NCBI GenBank assembly: GCA_964475685.1
Contig: CAYYXP010000068.1
Location: forward strand, 3,734-67,733
DNA length: 64,000 nt
Direction: 5' to 3'
Source of the DNA: CAVVWJ01 sp964475685
GTDB lineage: Bacteria > Gemmatimonadota > Gemmatimonadetes > Gemmatimonadales > GWC2-71-9
The notes beneath the pieces are model-generated. The model worked only from the letters and a program-made list of their open reading frames with translations, searched no databases and was not told the DNA's origin. The translations under genes were made by a program, and so were the position numbers. This document shows positions 56,538 to 64,000 of this stretch, in pieces (the first letter of the stretch is position 1; the number at the start of each line of letters is the position of its first letter).

Positions 56538-57772
56538 TTTGGCCCTCCCCCGTGGTCGTGTCCCGCCAGCGCGCCGTCCTCCATCGCTCCATACCTCCCC
56601 ATTCTGTGCACTCCCATTCCTGCCCCGATCCGGACGCCCACGGCCACCAACCAGAAGTGATCCGCGCCGTAGAGGATTTCGGGGTCGAACACGCCACCTC
56701 CGACCTTCGCGATGCTTCCGGCGGAAATCTCCACCAGGGGACGAAGCCGTACTCGCCCACCCTGGAGGGCGTCGATCTCATACCCCATCGTGTGGGTGGT
56801 CCACCGTGTTCTGCCGAGAATCGAGTTGTCCAGGTGGGGTCGCCGCGTTCGGAACCGGCCGACCCGCTCTTCCTCGGGCCGCCCGGTCCGCTCGAAGCGG
56901 TACTGGAGACGATGACGGCCCGTGCTCCATGCACCCTCGGCGAGGAGGGACTCGAACACGTGGAACCCATCCGCCTCCGAGGTGCGCGCCCACTCGACGA
57001 GACCGTAGATCGGGTGATCTCCCACAAGTCGAGACCAGCGGGCGGAGAGGCTCCACTTGCCCTGATTGGTGCCCGCGCCCGGCCGGTGTTCGGGGGAATG
57101 AACGTGGGCATGGGAGACCTGAAACTCCAACCCGGTTACAGGGGTGACGCCGCCGCGCACCGACCAGGAATCCCCGAATCGGCTGAGGTTGGGCCATTGC
57201 CCCGGGTATTCCGGCTCGTCTCCGTTGAAGAGGCCGACTTCGGCGGAGACGAGTCGGGTCCTGAAGGCGGCTATGGCGACGGCTCGCTCCAGCACCTGGG
57301 AGAGGTGGTGATTGACGGGGTATCGGAGAAACGGCCGGGACATCGGGTCATCGGTGCCGAAGGGGGCGAAGCCCTTGCCGAGACCCACGGAGAGGCGGGA
57401 AGCCCCATCGCTGCCGCCGAGGAGATGGTCCGCCGAAAGGAAGAGCTCGTGAAGGTAGGTGTGGGGGTGCCGCCGATCCACGAATCCTTCGCCCCAGTTC
57501 CCCAATGCCAGCTCGCCCTCGGGGATCGTCGCTCCCTCGAGGTCGAGCATTCCCACCAGTCGGAGGTGTCGCCCCGCACCGGCGTGGACAGCGAGCGTCG
57601 GCTGGACGACCCGGACCTCGCCCAGCGCCCCGCCGCCGGGAACGACGTCCGACCGCTCGAACGCCAGGACGGCGTTGATCCCCACCCGGGCCCAGGGCGG
57701 CGCCTGTGCCTGCATGCGGTGAGGCACCAGCGCCGCCACTCCCGCCGCCAGGGCGAGGCGGAACGGGCTCAG
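56534..57772 (-). CDS. Predicted outer-membrane beta-barrel protein; likely CTG start
   Basis: A 412-residue protein not assigned to a family. A signal peptide (SPFRLALAAGVAALVPHRMQ, cleavage near AQA) is followed by alternating amphipathic strands rich in aromatic residues to the end, suggesting a porin-like barrel. His/Asp motifs are frequent (RRHPHTYLHELFLSADHLLG; C-terminal GHDHGGGPK), which could bind metal. Between the sdhB stop and the signal peptide there is no ATG, GTG or TTG in frame; CTG 57772 overlaps the sdhB TGA (CTGA). A GTG about nine codons later would break the signal peptide. Confidence 0.65.
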   Translation of the reverse strand: MSPFRLALAAGVAALVPHRMQAQAPPWARVGINAVLAFERSDVVPGGGALGEVRVVQPTLAVHAGAGRHLRLVGMLDLEGATIPEGELALGNWGEGFVDRRHPHTYLHELFLSADHLLGGSDGASRLSVGLGKGFAPFGTDDPMSRPFLRYPVNHHLSQVLERAVAIAAFRTRLVSAEVGLFNGDEPEYPGQWPNLSRFGDSWSVRGGVTPVTGLEFQVSHAHVHSPEHRPGAGTNQGKWSLSARWSRLVGDHPIYGLVEWARTSEADGFHVFESLLAEGAWSTGRHRLQYRFERTGRPEEERVGRFRTRRPHLDNSILGRTRWTTHTMGYEIDALQGGRVRLRPLVEISAGSIAKVGGGVFDPEILYGADHFWLVAVGVRIGAGMGVHRMGRYGAMEDGALAGHDHGGGPK

Positions 57773-58539
57773 TCCGACTCGGCCGCCACCGCGCGCTCCG
57801 GGGCCAGGCTCGCCCGGAGGAAGTCGCGGTTCATCAGTGTGATGGTGTCGATGCTGATCTGTTTGGGGCAGGCGTCCTGGCATTCTCCGAAGAGCGTGCA
57901 GGCCCCGAATCCCTCAATGTCCATCCGGGCCACCATGCGCCGCGCGCGCTGAAACCGCTCCGGTTGCCCCTGCGGGAGCAGGCCCAGGTGGGTGATCTTG
58001 GCGGCGGTGAACAGCGAGGCCGAGCCGTTCGGGCACGCCGCGACGCATGCGCCGCACCCGATGCACTGGGCGGCGTCCATGGCGGTGTCGACGAGGTCCT
58101 TCCCGATGAGCAGCGCGTTGCCGTCGGGCGCGCCGCCGGTGGGAGCGCTGATGAATCCGCCGGCGGCGATGATCCGGTCCAGCGCGCCGCGGTCCACCAC
58201 CAGGTCGCGCACCACAGGCAGGGCCCTCGCGCGCCAGGGCTCGACGTAGATCTCGTCACCGTCGTCGAAGCTGCGCATGTGCAGCTGGCAGGTTGCGGTA
58301 CCGGGGTTGGGCCCGTGGGCCACGCCGTTGATCATGAGGCTGCAGGAGCCGCAAATCCCCTCACGGCAATCGTGGTCGAACGCGATCGGCACCTCTTGCG
58401 CTTCCGTGAGCCGCTCGTTGACCACGTCGAGCATCTCGAGGAACGACATGTCGGGGCTGATGTCGTGGGCGGCGTAGCGCACCATACGGCCCGGCGCGCC
58501 GGGCCCCGCCTGCCGCCACACGTGAAGCACGACGTTCAT
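57769..58539 (-). CDS. sdhB: Succinate dehydrogenase/fumarate reductase iron-sulfur subunit
   Basis: A 256-residue electron-transfer subunit. 2Fe-2S site: Cys58, 63, 66 and 84 (CREGICGSC). 4Fe-4S: Cys159, 162, 165 (CIGCGACVAAC), then Cys224. 3Fe-4S: Cys169, Cys214 and Cys220 (GACTLFGECQDACP). The linker between domains is long and Gly-rich. The pattern is that of the non-classical B-type enzymes. It lies 25 bases downstream of sdhA. Confidence 0.94.
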   Translation of the reverse strand: MNVVLHVWRQAGPGAPGRMVRYAAHDISPDMSFLEMLDVVNERLTEAQEVPIAFDHDCREGICGSCSLMINGVAHGPNPGTATCQLHMRSFDDGDEIYVEPWRARALPVVRDLVVDRGALDRIIAAGGFISAPTGGAPDGNALLIGKDLVDTAMDAAQCIGCGACVAACPNGSASLFTAAKITHLGLLPQGQPERFQRARRMVARMDIEGFGACTLFGECQDACPKQISIDTITLMNRDFLRASLAPERAVAAESD

Positions 58540-58564
58540 GAGAGTTCCTCGGGCGCCGGACAGT

Positions 58565-60480
<1,916 letters not shown>

Positions 60481-60484
<4 letters not shown>

Positions 60485-61155
60485 CGCGGGCCTCCTACCA
60501 GTCCGGCGAACGCGGCGAGCGGCACCGCGGCGAACCCCAGCGAGACGATGACGGCGATCACCACCGCCAGGCGCCGCTGGAGCGGCTGCGGCGAAGGAGG
60601 GCTGGCGCCGAGCGACCGGAACGAGCTCCACGCCCCGTGATACAGGTGGAGGCCAAGGGCGAGCATGGAGATGACGTAGAAGGCCGTCACCCACGGGACC
60701 CGGAATCCCGCGACCAGGTTCGCATACACGTCGCCCTCGGTGAATACCCCCGCCGGACGGATGGTGCCGGTGGTGAAGTGCAGGATGTGCACGACGATGA
60801 ACACGAGCAGGAGGGCGCCGCCCCAGCGCAGGGTGCGCGAGGCGAGGGTGGACACCTGGGGAGCCCGGCGAGCATAGCCGACCGGCCGTGCGGCCCTGTC
60901 GCGCAAGGTGAGCTGGGAGGCAGCCACCACGTGTAGCAGCACCGCCACGAGCAGCACCACGCGCGCCACCCACAGCAGCTCGCTCAGGGGGCCATGGAGC
61001 AGGCGGCCGTAGGCGTTGATGTGCTCCGCGCCCTGAAAGACCTTGAGGTTGCCGGCCATGTGGCCGAGGACGAAGAGCACGCCAAGGAGACCGGTCACGG
61101 CCATGACCGCCTTCTTGCCGACCGACGACTCCCACAGGGCTTGCAGGCGGTTCAT
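60481..61155 (-). CDS. sdhC: Succinate dehydrogenase cytochrome b558 subunit
   Basis: A 224-residue five-helix membrane anchor of the b558 family. Histidines at about 32 (GHMAGN), 75 (LLHVV), 123 (VVHILHF) and 170/173 (LHLYHGAW) fit the four axial ligands of two hemes. A single anchor subunit with two hemes means the B-type enzyme, which reacts with menaquinone and can couple to the membrane potential; this fits the futalosine genes. There is no separate sdhD. Confidence 0.92.
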
Positions 61156-61168
61156 GAATCCCCTCGGG

Positions 61169-62101
61169 TCAGGCGACGTCGACGACAGCCTGCGTGGTTC
61201 GCACTGCTTCCGCCGACCGGTGGAGCTCCGCGCGCTCGGCGTCGGTCAGGGTGATCTCGATGATCCCCTCGAGGCCTCCCCGGCCGAGCTTGCAGGGAAC
61301 GCCGCAGAAGACATCGCGCAGGCCGAATTCGCCCTGCAGCCAGGCCGAACACGGGAGGACCCGCTTCTTGTCGAGGGCGATGGCCTCGACCATCTGCACC
61401 GCCGCCGCGCTCGGCGCGTAGTAGGCCGATCCGGTCTTGAGGAACGCCACGATCTCGGCGCCGCCACCGCGGGTGCGTTCGACGATGGCCTGGAGCTTTG
61501 CCGGGTCGATGAGCTGGCTGACGGGAATGCCCGACACCGTGGTATAGGAGACCAGCGGGACCATCGTATCGCCGTGCCCGCCGAGCACCATGGCCTGGAT
61601 GTCCTCCACCGACACGTCGAGCGCCTCCGCCAGGAACGTCCGGTAGCGCGCGGTGTCGAGCACTCCAGCCATACCGATCACTCGCTCCCGCGGAAAGCCG
61701 CTGGCGCGCATGGCGACGTAGCACATGACATCGAGGGGGTTCGAGACCACGACGATGATCGCCTTCGGCGCGACGCGCGCGATGTCCCGCGCCACGGACC
61801 GTACGATCCCCGCGTTGGTCTTGACCAGATCGTCGCGGCTCATTCCGGGCTTGCGCGCGATCCCGGCGGTCACGACGAACACATCGGCACCCTCCGCCGC
61901 CTCGTAGCCGTTGGTGCCGACCACCCGGGTGTCGAACCCCTCCACCGGCCCCGATTGCCACTGGTCGAGCGCCTTGCCCTGGGGAACGCCTTCCACGACG
62001 TCGATCATCACGACAGTGCGAGCCAGATTCTTCTCGGCGAGGCGCTGCGCGGCAGTGGCTCCCACGTTTCCCGCCCCGACGACCGCAACTTTTCCGAGCA
62101 T
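61169..62101 (-). CDS. mdh: Malate dehydrogenase
   Basis: A 310-residue NAD-dependent enzyme of the LDH-like MDH group. VAVVGAGNVGATAA binds NAD with Asp34 setting NAD preference. Arg83 and Arg89 (IARKPGMSRDDL), Arg152 and catalytic His176 (GGHGDTMVPL) are present; Arg at 83 points to malate, not lactate. The ATG is 62101; the longer frame to 62827 is rejected. It lies 13 bases before sdhC, so two consecutive TCA steps are cotranscribed. Confidence 0.95.
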   Translation of the reverse strand: MLGKVAVVGAGNVGATAAQRLAEKNLARTVVMIDVVEGVPQGKALDQWQSGPVEGFDTRVVGTNGYEAAEGADVFVVTAGIARKPGMSRDDLVKTNAGIVRSVARDIARVAPKAIIVVVSNPLDVMCYVAMRASGFPRERVIGMAGVLDTARYRTFLAEALDVSVEDIQAMVLGGHGDTMVPLVSYTTVSGIPVSQLIDPAKLQAIVERTRGGGAEIVAFLKTGSAYYAPSAAAVQMVEAIALDKKRVLPCSAWLQGEFGLRDVFCGVPCKLGRGGLEGIIEITLTDAERAELHRSAEAVRTTQAVVDVA

Positions 62102-62158
62102 GGAGATCGGTTCCCGGTGAGGAGAGTGCGCTCCTGCGCGTCGCGCGTAAAGCGCCGC

Positions 62159-62187
62159 AATATACCGATTTACAGAGGGCGGGAAAA
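62159..62187 (-). promoter_or_regulatory. Possible promoter of mdh-sdhCAB
   Basis: TATATT (62164-62159) with TTTTCC (62187-62182) 17 bases upstream on the minus strand, in and next to the end of trmL. The -10 is good, the -35 weak. A leader of about 50 bases to the mdh ATG would result. Confidence 0.4.
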
Positions 62188-62661
62188 CCCCGCGACCGGC
62201 GTGGCCGAGGCTGCCGAGGTCTGCCGGATAGCCTCGTAGAGCACGATGCCCACCGCGGTCGCCAGATTGAGGCTCCTCACCGGGCCCGACATCGGAATGG
62301 TGAAGCAGCGGTCCGGGTGCTTCTCGAGAATGCGCTCCGGCATGCCGTCGGTTTCGCTCCCGAACACGAGACACGAATTCGCCTGGTACGGCGCCTCCCA
62401 GAAGCTGCGGCTCGCTCGCGCCGAAAAGTAGAGACACCGCTCCCGGTTCATCGCGTCGCGGAAGGCAAACCAATCGGGATGGACCCAGAGATCCACCGAG
62501 TCCCAGTAGTCGAGCCCGGCCCTTCGCAGCTCGCTCTCGTCGAGCGAGAAGCCGAGCGGTCCGATGAGGTGGAGCGGGCTGTCGACAGCGGCGCACAGCC
62601 GGGCGATGTTGCCGGTATTCGGGGGGATCTGCGGCTGGATCAGCGCGATGTGAAGCGGCAT
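62170..62661 (-). CDS. trmL: tRNA (cytidine/uridine-34-2'-O)-methyltransferase
   Basis: A 163-residue SPOUT methyltransferase modifying the wobble base of leucine tRNAs. The N-terminal QPQIPPNTGNIARLC, the middle LVFGSETDGMP and the C-terminal knot IPMSGPVRSLNLATAVGIVL are full TrmL signatures. The start is ATG 62661 (shared base with the moaA TGA), or GTG 62664 one codon earlier. Confidence 0.94.
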   Translation of the reverse strand: MPLHIALIQPQIPPNTGNIARLCAAVDSPLHLIGPLGFSLDESELRRAGLDYWDSVDLWVHPDWFAFRDAMNRERCLYFSARASRSFWEAPYQANSCLVFGSETDGMPERILEKHPDRCFTIPMSGPVRSLNLATAVGIVLYEAIRQTSAASATPVAGFSRPL

Positions 62662-63677
62662 CACCCTCCCCGGGTGTGCATTTCCCGCCGGGGATCGGCC
62701 CGGAGGCCCTCGACCGGGTACAGCACACCTCGCTCACCCAGCGCGGCGCGGGCCTCGGCGCCGCGATCGGTCCGGGCCTGCCAGGTGGCGGTGATCCGCT
62801 CCCCGATCTCCTCGTCGGTCGCTCCAAGCCGGAGAAGTTCCCTCAGGTCCAACCCGCTCTCCCCATACAGGCAGAGAAGCCAGGTGCCGTCGGCCGTGAG
62901 CCGCGCCCGGTCGCAGGTGCGGCAGAAGGGGGCCGTCGTCGAAGCGATCACCCCGAAGATTGTCCCGTCGCCCAGCGAGAAACGCTCGGCGGGTGCCGCG
63001 CCCTGGCGATCGAGCGGGGTGACCGGGCCGTAGCGATGCGCGATGGTCTCGAGGATCTCAGCCTGCGGCACCACCTGGTCCATGGACCACCCCGTCGCCC
63101 CGCCGACGTCCATGTACTCGATGAACCGGGACTCGAGCCCGCGTTGCCTGGCGAATTCCAGGAGGTCCACCACCTCGTCGTCATTGAATCCGCGGATCAC
63201 GACCGTGTTGAGCTTGATTCCCGCGAACCCCGCGGCAGTGGCGGTGGCCAGCCCCTCGACGACTTCGGCATGCCGAGCGCTCTTCGCGAATGCGATCATC
63301 CGTTCCGGCCGCAGGGTGTCGAAGCTCACCGTGACACGGCCGAGCCCGGCAGACCGGAGAGCGGCCGCGTAGCGACCGAGCAGGATGCCGTTGGTGGTGA
63401 GCGACAGATCGGACAGCGACTCGTGGCCTCGCAGCAGGGAGACCAGCGCGGGGAGGTCGTGCCGCAGGAGGGGCTCGCCTCCCGTCAGCCGCAGCCTGGT
63501 GACTCCCAGGCCGGCGAAGATGCCGACCAGCCGGTCGGTCTCCTCGAACGTGAGGATCGAATCCCGCGGCAGCCAGATGTACTCGGCCTGGGGCATACAG
63601 TACTGGCACCGCATGTTGCAGCGGTCGGTGACCGAGACCCGCAGGCTCCGGAGCGGCCGCGCGAACCGGTCCCGCAC
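62661..63677 (-). CDS. moaA: GTP 3',8-cyclase
   Basis: A 338-residue radical-SAM enzyme starting molybdopterin synthesis from GTP. The N-terminal cluster uses Cys20, Cys24 and Cys27 (TDRCNMRCQYC); the C-terminal cluster uses FCRTCDRARL and a later Cys (WLLCLYG). The protein ends in the conserved Gly-Gly tail (HTRGG). GTG 63677, eight bases after the moaE stop, matches the family start (RDRFARPLRSLRVSVTDRC); a CTG at 63689 overlapping moaE TGA is a weaker alternative. Confidence 0.95.
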   Translation of the reverse strand: MRDRFARPLRSLRVSVTDRCNMRCQYCMPQAEYIWLPRDSILTFEETDRLVGIFAGLGVTRLRLTGGEPLLRHDLPALVSLLRGHESLSDLSLTTNGILLGRYAAALRSAGLGRVTVSFDTLRPERMIAFAKSARHAEVVEGLATATAAGFAGIKLNTVVIRGFNDDEVVDLLEFARQRGLESRFIEYMDVGGATGWSMDQVVPQAEILETIAHRYGPVTPLDRQGAAPAERFSLGDGTIFGVIASTTAPFCRTCDRARLTADGTWLLCLYGESGLDLRELLRLGATDEEIGERITATWQARTDRGAEARAALGERGVLYPVEGLRADPRREMHTRGG

Positions 63678-63685
63678 CGGCGCCG

Positions 63686-64000
63686 TCAGACCGACTCCAC
63701 GGGTGCCGCCCGGCCGGTCGCCGTGGGGTCCACCCACTCGATGCTGCCGTCGGCGTAGAACTCCTGCTTCCAGATGGGCACCCGCCGCTTCACTTCCTCG
63801 ATGGCGTAGCGGCAGGCATCGAAGGCGGCGTCACGATGGGCGGCGCCGGCGGCTACCGCGATCGCGGTTTCTCCCACCTCACGCGACCCGATCCGGTGGC
63901 GCAGTGCCACCTTGGCCGGCCATCGAGCCTCGGCTTCCTGGATGATGCGGGCGCACTCGGCCTCGGCCATCGCGGCATAGGCGGAGTACCGCAGGCGCAG
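63686..64000 (-). CDS. moaE: Molybdopterin synthase catalytic subunit MoaE (5' end cut by window)
   Basis: The frame stays open past 63970 to the window edge (RYSAYAAMAEAEC), so the N-terminus is missing and 104 residues are visible. ALRHRIGSREVGETAIAVAA, HRDAAFDACRYAIEEVKRR and PIWKQEFY with the active-site Lys are MoaE signatures. MoaE transfers sulfur from MoaD to make molybdopterin. It precedes moaA by eight bases. Whether MoaD is fused upstream cannot be seen. Confidence 0.93.
   Translation of the reverse strand: MRLRYSAYAAMAEAECARIIQEAEARWPAKVALRHRIGSREVGETAIAVAAGAAHRDAAFDACRYAIEEVKRRVPIWKQEFYADGSIEWVDPTATGRAAPVESV

Noticed and set aside
63677..63689. CTG 63689 as the start of moaA
   Set aside because: GTG 63677 gives the usual MoaA N-terminus, so a CTG start is not required here.

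Overview
The window is GC-rich and almost entirely coding, with genes packed into long same-strand runs whose stops and starts overlap (ATGA, GTGA, TGATG). The gene set describes a diderm bacterium. It has a Kdo/Lpt lipopolysaccharide operon, the futalosine menaquinone route (mqnE, mqnA, mqnC), type II fatty-acid synthesis, a complete 14-subunit complex I (nuoA-N), a single-cytochrome-b succinate dehydrogenase, and a secreted M1 peptidase pair. Together with the high GC this points to a Gemmatimonadota-like soil or environmental lineage. That placement is an inference from gene content and protein style; no 16S gene is present.

Layout. 1-13816 (minus): one overlapping operon read leftward from kdsB: kdsB, pyrG, kdsA, kdsC, kdsD, lptC, lptA, lptB, rpoN, two glycosyltransferases, an LPG-synthase-TM/UPF0104 membrane protein and a YfhO-like membrane protein cut by the window edge. 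It makes CMP-Kdo, builds the Lpt bridge and adds envelope glycosylation genes. 13936-15241 (minus): an unknown membrane-anchored protein and pabA/trpG. 15379-17840 (plus): an ABC exporter pair. 17859-23401 (minus): mqnE, mqnA, mqnC, ispF, a DedA-TerB fusion and a XerC/D recombinase, joining menaquinone and isoprenoid steps. 23448-29327 (minus): yceD, rpmF, plsX, fabH, fabD, fabG, acpP, fabF. 29361-32776 (minus): arcC, sucC, sucD, ndk. 32817-50590 (minus): nuoA through nuoN, then a phosphohexomutase and a UPF0182 protein. 50749-55367 (plus): dcd and two tandem secreted M1 metallopeptidases. 55380-64000 (minus): moaE (cut), moaA, trmL, mdh, sdhC, sdhA, sdhB, an outer-membrane-like protein and an LVIVD-type lipoprotein.

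Functionally, menaquinone made by the mqn genes would link complex I and succinate dehydrogenase; mdh and sucCD supply the surrounding TCA steps. No stretch longer than about 160 bases lacks a gene. I saw no rRNA, recognisable tRNA, CRISPR array or insertion sequence.

Most of the window is conserved housekeeping DNA. The unusual points are: a 25-bp imperfect palindrome inserted in frame inside rpoN; an LptB with an unexplained 131-residue N-terminal extension; genes that seem forced to start at CTG codons overlapping the upstream TGA; promoter-like sequences placed so that transcription would begin at or next to the start codon; a CX5CX2C radical-SAM motif in MqnE; a short NuoG that keeps the extra N7 cluster cysteines; and an exported protein pair welded to the sdh operon. 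Many starts were moved from the longest open frame to the codon that overlaps or follows the upstream stop; the reasons are given per gene. All calls come from reading motifs, without database searches.
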